NCBI GenBank assembly: GCA_934271735.1
Contig: CAKQSB010000009.1
Span: 1 to 64,000, forward strand
DNA from: an uncultured Clostridia bacterium
GTDB taxonomy: Bacteria; Bacillota; Clostridia; Christensenellales; Borkfalkiaceae
Length of the DNA stretch: 64,000 nt
Direction: 5' to 3'
This document shows, piece after piece, positions 8,701 to 15,346 of this stretch. The notes beneath the pieces were generated by a model. It did no database searches, was not told where the DNA came from, and worked only from the letters and a program-made list of their open reading frames with translations. The translations under genes and the position numbers were made by a program. Each line of letters begins with the position of its first letter. Position 1 is the stretch's first letter.

Positions 8701-9934
8701 TCTTCCCGTTTTTGTCTTTCCCGAGCTGAGAATCGAGGTTGACAAGCACGTCGTTTTTATAAACAGCCTTCCACCAGCCGTCCTTCACGATATCTTCCGC
8801 AAATAACTCTATGGCGTCTTTATAATCCGGCATAATCTTCCCTACAAGCCAGGAAACAAACGACGGATTAAGCAACTTAAATGCAGTGTTTAATGCGTTA
8901 ATCTGAGTATCGGTTAAAGACAAATCGTAAGTCGCAAGTAATTCCTTATTATCTCTTAACAATTCACATAAGTAATCCACTGTCTGATACGAGCCTAACG
9001 CATAAACCGGTATCTTGGAATAATTTCCGTTTTTCCATCTGTCGTAGAAATGATTATAAATTTCAGACGTTATTATATCTTTTCGCCCGTTTGAATTTTT
9101 TGCAACCAACGCCCCGAACTCGCTTGCCGCCGTATTTGAACCTAAATAAGGCGTTCCTATACTGAACACCGAAGCCACCATATCGGGGTGATCGAGAGTA
9201 TACTGTAAATTAGTAAGCCCGCCGCGGCTATGCCCGATCAGATTGATTTTAGGCAACAATCCACCGTTCAGAAGCTTCACGTCGTAAACGATTTTGCTCA
9301 TCATATAATTAAAATCTTCATACACTTCATAGTTGTGAGCGCTGCTATCATGCGCTTCGAATACAAGTATGATATGTTTTGAATTGTCGGTTATTTTTGT
9401 GGTGGTGGAATTCTGTTCATAATTATCCCCATCCCGATTTTCATCATCTTTCAAATCAAATAATTGAAATGATTTGTTATATTTCATTTTCGCAAGGTAA
9501 ATATTCGCACCACTTCTGCCTGCTTTCAACAGTTCTCTGTCAAGTCTTGACATAATGGAGTCACTGTCATAAGCAAATTTTCCGTCTATGTTGCTCCAAT
9601 GACTTGCTCTTCCATCAAGTCCGTGAGTTATAACAGTTATCTGCGGAGCGGCGGTAGTAACCCGTTCATTTGTTTTTCCGCTCGCATTTGTTATGAAATA
9701 ATCTTTTATCGTTAAATCGCCGTAGCTTCCCGTATTGTACTTGTAAGTGTTTGTTTGATCGTAAAGATCTGTTTCGTTTAATGCCGAGCTGTATCCCGTA
9801 AATTCTTCTATGACATTTTCTGTCGCGGCTTTTGCGATATTGTTGTTAATATCAAAAAATGCGAGCGAGAAAATAAGAAACATAAAAGATAAAACACCTA
9901 TTAAAGTTACCTTTTTTGCTTTAAATTTTTTCAT
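5729..9934 (-). CDS. Secreted lipase-like hydrolase with BspA LRR and InlB-type repeats
   Basis: 1401 residues. A signal peptide ends near residue 36 (NNIAKA/A). An alpha/beta hydrolase domain (about 70-460) has the oxyanion loop HGLDG (104-108) and the nucleophile elbow GHSRGG (234-239, Ser236), as in class-2 lipases and PGAP1-like esterases. It is followed by about 16 BspA-type leucine-rich segments (480-880; IPATIKEIGDYSFANL style). Then come Listeria-Bacteroides (InlB B-type) repeats (about 900-1270, with GWK and YADW signatures) and a C-terminal beta-rich domain (1275-1401). No LPXTG motif or SLH domain is visible. It is the third gene of an operon with two lipoproteins. It probably acts on lipids or esters outside the cell, with the repeats as adhesion modules. 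The substrate is unknown. Confidence 0.8.
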   Translation of the reverse strand: MKKFKAKKVTLIGVLSFMFLIFSLAFFDINNNIAKAATENVIEEFTGYSSALNETDLYDQTNTYKYNTGSYGDLTIKDYFITNASGKTNERVTTAAPQITVITHGLDGRASHWSNIDGKFAYDSDSIMSRLDRELLKAGRSGANIYLAKMKYNKSFQLFDLKDDENRDGDNYEQNSTTTKITDNSKHIILVFEAHDSSAHNYEVYEDFNYMMSKIVYDVKLLNGGLLPKINLIGHSRGGLTNLQYTLDHPDMVASVFSIGTPYLGSNTAASEFGALVAKNSNGRKDIITSEIYNHFYDRWKNGNYSKIPVYALGSYQTVDYLCELLRDNKELLATYDLSLTDTQINALNTAFKLLNPSFVSWLVGKIMPDYKDAIELFAEDIVKDGWWKAVYKNDVLVNLDSQLGKDKNGKNYGFKKYSKCYESGTGKYAVPGWPEVGHNMEPRDKDFIDYILSNITLGERTEKFMYSETSSNTATITGYSGEDLTGNIVIPSVINGYTITATGYDVFKGKGNGVTSVRIPATIKEIGDYSFANLPNLTSVTLETGSGLERIGFRAFAGSSRLSRFNSTTSSGDLNLKSGVKKVDSYAFYGTNFKKIDIGSAIEDIGLAAFSCNPELKEISVSANANYASYNNVLYETSSFGRILQYPIGSSVQSYVLPQAYEDSIKYVSESAFEGADKLTLVDLKNIHTISRFAFSDCSKLSTVNGAKDVRNIPETAFQGTAVFDNAPFAYVGRVLLKYNGKNFWKLTADRFPSGVEVISPFAFTDDNTLEEIILPTYVSSIEDYAFVGCGKLKSIKILGEKLPQINDSPVSQCNDNLEIAVRRQNIESLTAQSSWQKYKNVLTAAYTDVHFKNIDLHTRFYCGENIIIPDCKQTGSIFKGWKPFNTTAGIMYGDYLKQKIWDSPEKEITYKADFQAITQYSLVFHNGDERVGTMNIKVGNSFVFNQKSYKVNGVEYPFSAARIMDNCVYSGHIFPASVNGVQTAVFNGWKINGEFVNSGTWVGKYDQEVLDVYADWTPVEFTATLNDEFYGNSTLKFHYYDEITLPVRSRPGYTMEGWVTASSSVRLRTIEEQAGDVELYAYYNPKTYKLILISKQHIQRTVNYYGEYGEVITLPELTSGEYYYVYQWGRYHVKARYVFGVSHPDTIEETAVALWRGKSYSIHYENIRFQGIKANISLKTGSGSPTKYDYGKGLDLSNVTATWSSGSPDAVNSALILLGWYTDSALSKKITSISTTSTGDITVYARWRYDCKFTLLDEGFTITDAGPFDPSQKYDIMQQRAKTNQLIDYLQEIKITQLVIRFKIRLKEINDGYQHIYFYGGAGSDNKLWETTIEHGPGVVDKNYELYEFKIVIPLEKLRNVAMIYIRYDGSGFWDDDWFTDLRYIKECYTVDEKDADLP

Positions 9935-9958
9935 TTGTTGTTGCTCCTTTTTATCGTT

Positions 9959-10726
9959 TTATATTATTTCAATCCACTTAGCATAAAGCTTCGTTTCCTG
10001 ATAAATGATTCCGCCGCCTTCCGTTTCTTTCTTTTCCGGTAAGGTATCTGCCTCGTAATCCCATTTGTTTATACACTCTTCTTCTTTATACCATCCGTCA
10101 AACTCATAACCGAAACGCTTCGGATTTTCAGGAATATACTCAATTTTTGAACCGTAGTCACAATTATCAATCCAATAATACCCCGCGTTTTCTGCGTTTC
10201 CATAGTTATAGAAATACGAAACGTTTGCTTTTATATGCCAGTCAATACGACCGAGTATCGGTAATGTGTAATGATCCATTTGTATAGAATCGTCTTCGTT
10301 CTTTAAATAAAATAATCCTTCGAAATTCAGTGTTTTTTCAAAAGCTCGACTTCTTCCCCATCCCGAACGCATCACCACGTTCGATGTTATGAAAACTTTT
10401 TTGAGTTTTTCGCTTTGAAAATCCGAATATGTCTCTCCGTACAATTCTTCTACTCGGTTTGCTTCGAGATCGTTAGTGCAACCGACCCGACTAACGCGTC
10501 TTCCGTCGATACTTTCGGGAATGACAAGATATTCTTGTTCTTTACCTTTGTCGGTTAATCCCAATATCCGAGTATCGTCTTTGTTTTCTATTGCCGTGTA
10601 AATATAGTACCCCGAATCGCGCAAAGGTATCTGCCCGAATTTTCCATTTTTACAACCCGAAAGACTTACCCCGAAGCAAGCTATAAACATAAATAAAAGT
10701 ACATGCGCTGTTATTCTCTTTTTCAT
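9959..10726 (-). CDS. Lipoprotein with InlB-type repeat (copy 1)
   Basis: 255 residues. The N-terminus is a lipoprotein signal with the lipobox LSGC (Cys about 25), so it should be anchored to the outer face of the membrane. The middle part (30-165) is of unknown fold. The C-terminal 60 residues (NPKRFGYEFDGWYKEEECINKWD ... LYAKW) match the Listeria-Bacteroides repeat pattern GYxFxGWYxxxxxxxxWdfxxd...lYAKW. It is about 80 percent identical by eye to the next gene upstream, so the two are a tandem duplication. It lies 24 bp before the lipase gene. Function unknown; surface location well supported. Confidence 0.75.
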   Translation of the reverse strand: MKKRITAHVLLFMFIACFGVSLSGCKNGKFGQIPLRDSGYYIYTAIENKDDTRILGLTDKGKEQEYLVIPESIDGRRVSRVGCTNDLEANRVEELYGETYSDFQSEKLKKVFITSNVVMRSGWGRSRAFEKTLNFEGLFYLKNEDDSIQMDHYTLPILGRIDWHIKANVSYFYNYGNAENAGYYWIDNCDYGSKIEYIPENPKRFGYEFDGWYKEEECINKWDYEADTLPEKKETEGGGIIYQETKLYAKWIEII

Positions 10727-10761
10727 TTTTATCTCCTTTTACTTGTAAATATTTTTATTTG

Positions 10762-11523
10762 TTATACAGTCCATTTCGCAAAAAGCTTTGTTTCCTGATA
10801 AATGATTCCGCCGCCTTCCGTTTCTCTCTTTTCCGGTAAGGTATCTGTTTCATAATCCCATTTGTTTATACACTCTTCTTCTTTATACCATCCGGCAAAC
10901 TCATAACCGACACGCTTCGGATTTTCAGGAATATACTCGATTTTTGAACCGTAGTCACAATTATCAATCCAATAATATCCCGCGTTTTCTGCGTTTCCAT
11001 AGTTATAGAAATATGAAACGTTTGCTTGTGTGTGCCATTGTCTATTGGTAATTTTTGATATTGTATAATGCTCAAATTTAATTGAATCATAATCATTTTT
11101 TACATATAACAACCCTTTAAAATTCGGTGCTTTTTCAAAAGCTCGACTTCTTCCCCATCCCGAATACATCTCCACGTTCGATGTTATGAAAACTTTTTTA
11201 AGTTTTTCACTTTGAAAATCCGAATATGTCTCTCCGTACAATTCTTCTACTCGGTTTGCTTCGATATCGTTAGTGCAACCGACCCGACTAACGCGTTTCC
11301 CGTCTATACTTTCGGGAATGACAAGATATTCCTGTTCTTTGCCTTTGTCGGTTAATCCCAATATCCGAGTATCGTCTTTGTTTTCTATTGCCGTGTAAAT
11401 GTAGTACTCCGTATTTTTCAAAGGGATTTGCCCGAATTTTCCATTTCCACAACCCGAAAGACTTATCCCGAAGCAAGCTATAAATGCAAATAAAAGTACC
11501 TGTGCCGTTATTCTCTTTTTCAT
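10762..11523 (-). CDS. Lipoprotein with InlB-type repeat (copy 2)
   Basis: 253 residues, first gene of the lipase operon. It has the same layout as its neighbour: signal MKKRITAQVLLFAFIACFG, lipobox LSGC, unknown middle domain, and one C-terminal InlB-type repeat ending FAKW. The start at 11523 is chosen because GGAG lies 8 nt before it; the seven codons upstream add a charged stretch in front of the signal. Differences from copy 1 cluster around residues 125-155, where the two share little sequence, while both flanks are nearly identical. This looks like a recent duplication followed by divergence or exchange of one segment. Confidence 0.75.
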   Translation of the reverse strand: MKKRITAQVLLFAFIACFGISLSGCGNGKFGQIPLKNTEYYIYTAIENKDDTRILGLTDKGKEQEYLVIPESIDGKRVSRVGCTNDIEANRVEELYGETYSDFQSEKLKKVFITSNVEMYSGWGRSRAFEKAPNFKGLLYVKNDYDSIKFEHYTISKITNRQWHTQANVSYFYNYGNAENAGYYWIDNCDYGSKIEYIPENPKRVGYEFAGWYKEEECINKWDYETDTLPEKRETEGGGIIYQETKLFAKWTV

Positions 11524-11570
11524 TTTTATCTCCTTTATTATCATATATCAATGGAACTATCGCTTGTTTT

Positions 11571-11599
11571 ATTATAACTTATTCAAACGCCGCCGTCAA
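11571..11599 (-). promoter_or_regulatory. Promoter of the lipoprotein-lipase operon
   Basis: TTGACG, 17 nt, TATAAT on the minus strand. Upstream, AATGTCGGT occurs twice about 34 nt apart (11605-11655), which could be direct-repeat sites for an activator. Confidence 0.75.
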
Positions 11600-11681
11600 T
11601 ACTCACCGACATTTTTTTGTAAGAATTATTTTAACGTTACCGACATTTTACAATCGGTGTATGCCCGCCGGATACTTCTTA

Positions 11682-11694
11682 CAATCGACTTATA
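11682..11694 (-). repeat. Dispersed TATAAGTCGATTA element, copy 1
   Basis: TATAAGTCGATTG on the minus strand in the spacer upstream of the lipoprotein genes; one of six copies in the window. This copy matches only the core. Confidence 0.55.
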
Positions 11695-11768
11695 CTTATT
11701 AAATAATCCGAGTTAAAAAAATGTGACAAAAAATCAGAAAAAATTTAATTTTTTTGTTTATATAAATA

Positions 11769-11802
11769 CTAAAAAACGCAAACGAGGAATTTCGTTTGCG
11801 TT
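11769..11802 (-). terminator. Terminator of the yjdF-like gene
   Basis: An 11-bp stem (AACGCAAACGA/TCGTTTGCGTT) followed on the minus strand by six U, about 50 nt after the stop at 11853. Confidence 0.8.
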
Positions 11803-11852
11803 GATATTTGCGTTCTATTCAGATTTAACGTTTATTTTCTTATAAAACAGAA

Positions 11853-13028
11853 TTACACCGTCATTTTGTCGGATAAAACAAGGTCGTCCGTACTGCTTGC
11901 GACGGGCGTTTCCGCTTTGCCCGTTATCGCCGCGCAGGCGGATTTCACCGAGCTTTCCGCGGTTTCGGTTGTTTCCGCTTTTTCCTTCGTTTTTAACGCT
12001 TCGGTCGCTCCGTCCGTCGCTGCCGCTTTTACCGTTTCGGTTGCCCCGACCGCCGCGGCGGTTTCCTCGGTTTTTGCGGCGTTATCGGTTATCGGTTCGC
12101 CGACGGGGTTGCCTCCCTTATCGCAAGCAAGGCTTTCGGAAAAACTAAGCTTGGGAATCATCCATTTTTTATTCTGTTTAAGCCCGATGTAGCCCATAAG
12201 CGAAGCCGCGAAAGCTCCGATCGCGTCGATAATTATATCTTTCATAGTGTCGGCAAGCGCGAGATGACCTTCGAGCGGAATTCCGTTCGCCGTGGAGTGC
12301 TTCTGCATATTGAAACCCATAAGCCCGTCCATCGTGAACTCGTAAATCTCCCAGATCGCGCCGATCGTAACGGCGAAACAGAATGCGAAAAGACTTACGA
12401 AAAAAGGCGAAAGTCTCATAAGCGTATGCTCGTCACGGTTTAAAATCGTTATGAACATAAACCCGAAAAATCCGAGCATAAGGCTACTCATAGCGTGAAG
12501 AATGGTATCCCAGTGCGGAATTTTATAATAAAAGCTCTGCGCTTCGCCTAAAAATATCGAACAATAAAGGAAAATTATGTAGGCTATATACAAAAAGAAA
12601 GGAATTTCAAACTTAAATTTATGCGCGAGCAAACTCGGAATGTGTATGACGATAATTCCGAGAACACATTCGGCAATCATAAGCGCGTAGTTGGCTTTGG
12701 TGTTGAATCCCTCGCCTATCGTGTCGAACGAACCAAAAATAATCTTTAAAATAAGATAAGCTATCGGCGCAATAAAACTGAGCATAGTGAAAAAATATGC
12801 GACAAGCGCGATTTTCTTCTGCTTGGGCGTTCCCGTAGTTGCGTCCACGCTGCCTATCGTTAAAATATTACCCTTCTTCGCTCCGTTCGCCTTCTCGTTC
12901 GTTTTACTCGCGGCGTTTGCGTTGTCGGCATATTTTTTCGCGTTATTCGCACTCTTTATATCGTTTGCGCGTTTTACGTTGTTTGCGCGATTTTGTTTCT
13001 TCTTTTTCCCCGCTTTCTTTTTTCTCAT
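11853..13028 (-). CDS. YjdF/DUF2238-like membrane protein with low-complexity tails
   Basis: 391 residues from MRKKKAGKKKK; GAGG precedes this ATG, and further upstream the frame runs through a tRNA-like fragment and a terminator. The first 55 residues are very basic and Asn/Ala-rich. A core of about 230 residues has seven membrane segments with conserved WDTILHAMSS and GAIWEIYEF...DTMKDIIIDAIGA, which fit the YjdF/DUF2238 family. The last 90 residues are a soluble Ala/Thr/Glu-rich tail. Both tails look like simple-sequence expansions. Function of the family is unknown. It appears to be monocistronic, with a terminator on each side. Confidence 0.7.
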   Translation of the reverse strand: MRKKKAGKKKKQNRANNVKRANDIKSANNAKKYADNANAASKTNEKANGAKKGNILTIGSVDATTGTPKQKKIALVAYFFTMLSFIAPIAYLILKIIFGSFDTIGEGFNTKANYALMIAECVLGIIVIHIPSLLAHKFKFEIPFFLYIAYIIFLYCSIFLGEAQSFYYKIPHWDTILHAMSSLMLGFFGFMFITILNRDEHTLMRLSPFFVSLFAFCFAVTIGAIWEIYEFTMDGLMGFNMQKHSTANGIPLEGHLALADTMKDIIIDAIGAFAASLMGYIGLKQNKKWMIPKLSFSESLACDKGGNPVGEPITDNAAKTEETAAAVGATETVKAAATDGATEALKTKEKAETTETAESSVKSACAAITGKAETPVASSTDDLVLSDKMTV

Positions 13029-13042
13029 ATTCTCAACCTCTG

Positions 13043-13066
13043 TCAGCCGAGAGGGATTCGAACCAC
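13043..13066 (-). repeat. tRNA 3'-end-like fragment
   Basis: On the minus strand the sequence reads as a T arm plus acceptor strand (GTGGTTCGAATCCC TCTCGGC). No matching 5' half (GCCGAGA) exists upstream, so it is not a complete tRNA. Two close relatives bound the inverted-repeat element at 62.5 kb. Confidence 0.55.
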
Positions 13067-13140
13067 GGAATCCCTCCCGACCGGTGAATATATTACCACT
13101 CTTTCTTGAAAATTTCTCGTAAATACACCCCGCAAAAATG

Positions 13141-13170
13141 AAAATCCCACGGAATTTTCCGTGGGATTTT
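13141..13170 (-). terminator. Terminator after the hydrogenase gene
   Basis: A 14-bp perfect stem (AAAATCCCACGGAA/TTCCGTGGGATTTT) with a 2-nt loop, followed by T-rich sequence on the minus strand. It ends the rex-to-hydrogenase gene run and is symmetrical enough to work both ways. Confidence 0.85.
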
Positions 13171-13223
13171 TTCATTTCGACATCGGTCGACTTTTTTTTC
13201 GTTTTATATCCGAAATTACGCGC

Positions 13224-14669
13224 TTAGTCCTCTGTGTGTTTGAGAACGGAAACTGCGTCGGTTATGGTTTTCTCGTAAGCTTCCTTGCCGTATTTATCGA
13301 CTTCTGCTTTGTTCTTTTCGCCGTGGGTAAGGCAGCCCGCGCCGCCTATACAGCCGTTGATACAAGCCATACCTTCGATAAAGTTCGCGTCGAGAAGATT
13401 TCTGTTCTTTTTCAAAAGCGCAATCTTACACTGCTCGATACCGTCGCAAACACAGGGCTTAAGCTCGAAATCGGTAAGTCCCTGTTCTTTGACGGCTTCC
13501 GAAACCGCATCCGAAAGACCGCCCGTACGGGCGAAAATTCTGCCGTAATAAGAAGCGTTGTCCAAAACGCCCTCTTCAAGCGTGGTTATATCGATATCTT
13601 TGCTGTCGAAAAGCGCCTGAAGCTCCTCAAACGTAAGCGCAACGTCAACAAACTCCTTAACTTTCTCTTTCTGAACCTCGGCTTTCTTTGCCGTGCAAGG
13701 TCCTATGAAGATAACCTTGCAAGAGCTTTCATTCTTTTTAAGATACTTCGCGATAGCCGCCATGGGAGACGGGTTGCTCGAAATGAACTGTTTGAGCTGC
13801 GGGAAGTTCTTTTCGACGAAATCAACGAAAGCGGGGCAGCACGAGCTTGTTAAAAAGCCTTTTTCGGCAAGTTCTTTAGACTCGTCGAGCGCAACCATAT
13901 CCGCGCCGAGAGCGGCTTCTATCACGGTGTGGAAACCGAGTTCTTTAAGACCGGTTATAACCTGACCGAGCTTAGCGTAGCTGAACTGCGACGAAATTGA
14001 CGGAGCGACAACGGCGAACACTTTGTACTTTTCGTTGTTTTCGCTTTCTTTGATTATATTTATCGCGTCCACGATAAACGATTTGTCGGTTATCGCGCCG
14101 AACGGACACTGATAAACGCAAGCTCCGCAGGAGATACATTTATCGTGATTTATGCAAGCCTGTTTTTCCTCGCCCATAGAAATAGCGTTTACTTTGCAAG
14201 CCATTTCGCAGGGGCGTTTGTTGTTTCTTATCGCGTTGTAAGGGCAAACTTTGGAGCATGCTCCGCACTCCTTGCAAAGCGATTTATCGATATGCGCGAC
14301 ATGGTTTGAATCGAACGAAATAGCTCCGAAACGGCAGGCGTCGTTGCAACGGTGAGCGAGACAACCTCTGCACGCCGAAGAAACTTCGTAGCCGTTGACC
14401 GGACATTCGTCGCAGGCTATGTCGATAACCTGAATAATCCCCGGATCGCCTTTCGCTCCGCTCATCGCATACTTAACTCTTTCGCCTAAAATCGCCCTTT
14501 CCTTATAAACGCAGCAACGCATCGTGGGAACTTTCCCGGGGACGATTATCTTCGGAATATCCATTGATTCCTCGAAAAGCGTCCCTGCCCATGCCTTACG
14601 GGCGACTTCGCGGAGAACCTTGTATTTGAGGTGCTGAACCCTCGTGTCGAATTTTTTGATGTTTTCCAT
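13224..14669 (-). CDS. hydA: [FeFe] hydrogenase, group B-like
   Basis: 481 residues. The N-terminal part carries several 4Fe-4S motifs (CDECP.., CRGCLAHRCNDAC, CKECGACSKVC, CISCGACVYQC; about residues 86-190). The C-terminal H-cluster domain has all three signatures in the variant form: TSSCCPAF (Cys277/278), GPCTAKKAE (Cys325) and MACINGCIGG (Cys436, Cys440). The variant L2 and L3 motifs and the lack of an N-terminal 2Fe-2S domain resemble group B (CpIII-type) enzymes. It would reduce protons with ferredoxin or oxidise H2 in the cytosol. It is the last gene of the redox run, so it probably exchanges electrons with the Flx-Hdr complex through ferredoxin (inference). Maturases HydEFG are not in the window. 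Confidence 0.88.
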   Translation of the reverse strand: MENIKKFDTRVQHLKYKVLREVARKAWAGTLFEESMDIPKIIVPGKVPTMRCCVYKERAILGERVKYAMSGAKGDPGIIQVIDIACDECPVNGYEVSSACRGCLAHRCNDACRFGAISFDSNHVAHIDKSLCKECGACSKVCPYNAIRNNKRPCEMACKVNAISMGEEKQACINHDKCISCGACVYQCPFGAITDKSFIVDAINIIKESENNEKYKVFAVVAPSISSQFSYAKLGQVITGLKELGFHTVIEAALGADMVALDESKELAEKGFLTSSCCPAFVDFVEKNFPQLKQFISSNPSPMAAIAKYLKKNESSCKVIFIGPCTAKKAEVQKEKVKEFVDVALTFEELQALFDSKDIDITTLEEGVLDNASYYGRIFARTGGLSDAVSEAVKEQGLTDFELKPCVCDGIEQCKIALLKKNRNLLDANFIEGMACINGCIGGAGCLTHGEKNKAEVDKYGKEAYEKTITDAVSVLKHTED

Positions 14670-14768
14670 TTTAACTCCGATTTACGAGCGAAAAACCCCG
14701 CTTATCCCGCGAGGCTTACCGCCGTATTGTTTTTAAGCTCCGTAATATTTTTAAGCTCTGTAGTATTT
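14670..14768 (-). other. Short spacer in the redox run
   Basis: About 100 bp between the 2Fe-2S protein and the hydrogenase. The minus strand has repeated TTAAAAATATTACGGAGCTT-like segments. No terminator is visible. Confidence 0.4.
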
Positions 14769-15011
14769 TTATACTTTCGGAAGAATCGCTTCTTTGAAGA
14801 ATTCGTCGACGTTTCCGGGGTTTACCGAATGGAAATCGCCGTCTACCGTAACGCAAACGCCTTCCTGGCACTTACCCATACAGAACGTTCCCGCAAGTTC
14901 GACTTTATCGTCGAGCTTGTTTTTAACGATAAGATTTTTAAGCTCTTCGACAACCTGACGCGAGCCTTTGATGTGACAAGAACTGCCTATACAAACCGTA
15001 ACTTTAACCAT
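14769..15011 (-). CDS. Thioredoxin-like 2Fe-2S ferredoxin
   Basis: 80 residues, the NuoE/HydC C-terminal fold as a stand-alone protein. Four cysteines lie in the family pattern: CIGSSCH near the N-terminus and TFCMGKC about 33 residues later. The ATG at 15011 is chosen because AGAGGA lies 8 nt upstream; the ATG three codons earlier overlaps that site. Such proteins carry single electrons between flavin modules and hydrogenases (family knowledge). Between the fumarate reductase genes and hydA, a role in feeding the hydrogenase is plausible but unproven. Confidence 0.85.
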   Translation of the reverse strand: MVKVTVCIGSSCHIKGSRQVVEELKNLIVKNKLDDKVELAGTFCMGKCQEGVCVTVDGDFHSVNPGNVDEFFKEAILPKV

Positions 15012-15032
15012 ATTTTTCATCCTCTGTGCTTT

Positions 15033-15332
15033 TTAGCCGTTTTTTTCGATTTTTTTGTTTCTGAAATAAATAATTATACCCGCCGTAACCAGTACGAGGT
15101 TGAGTATGTAAAACGCAAACGCAACCCACTGAAGCCAGGTAAGTCCCTTGTATATAAGCGTGAATATCTTGTTCAGGATTCCGCAAACGTAACCGAAATC
15201 GATAAGGGACATAAACTGAAGGCTCGTTCCTTTTGTCGAACGCGATTTATACGCCTTGATGATATTAAACGGCCAGGACGCTCCAAAGCATATGACCATT
15301 ATTATTTCGCAAATTACCGCCAAAGTTTCCAT
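15033..15332 (-). CDS. PQ-loop/SemiSWEET-like small membrane protein
   Basis: 99 residues with three predicted membrane helices (about 5-25, 45-63 and 68-92). The segment SWPFNIIKAYKSRSTKGTSL fits the PQ-loop repeat pattern (P-x2-x-K-x-kr-S-T-G-x-S). Half-transporters of this kind dimerise; known SemiSWEETs move sugars, but many small relatives have no known substrate. It lies 14 bp after frdA in the same run. Whether it carries a dicarboxylate or is merely co-located cannot be decided. Confidence 0.75.
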   Translation of the reverse strand: METLAVICEIIMVICFGASWPFNIIKAYKSRSTKGTSLQFMSLIDFGYVCGILNKIFTLIYKGLTWLQWVAFAFYILNLVLVTAGIIIYFRNKKIEKNG

Positions 15333-15346
15333 TGTTTTTTATCTCC

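Noticed and set aside
13043..13130. Complete tRNA-Ser gene
   Set aside because: Only the 3' arm is recognisable; no acceptor 5' strand, D arm or anticodon arm fits upstream.
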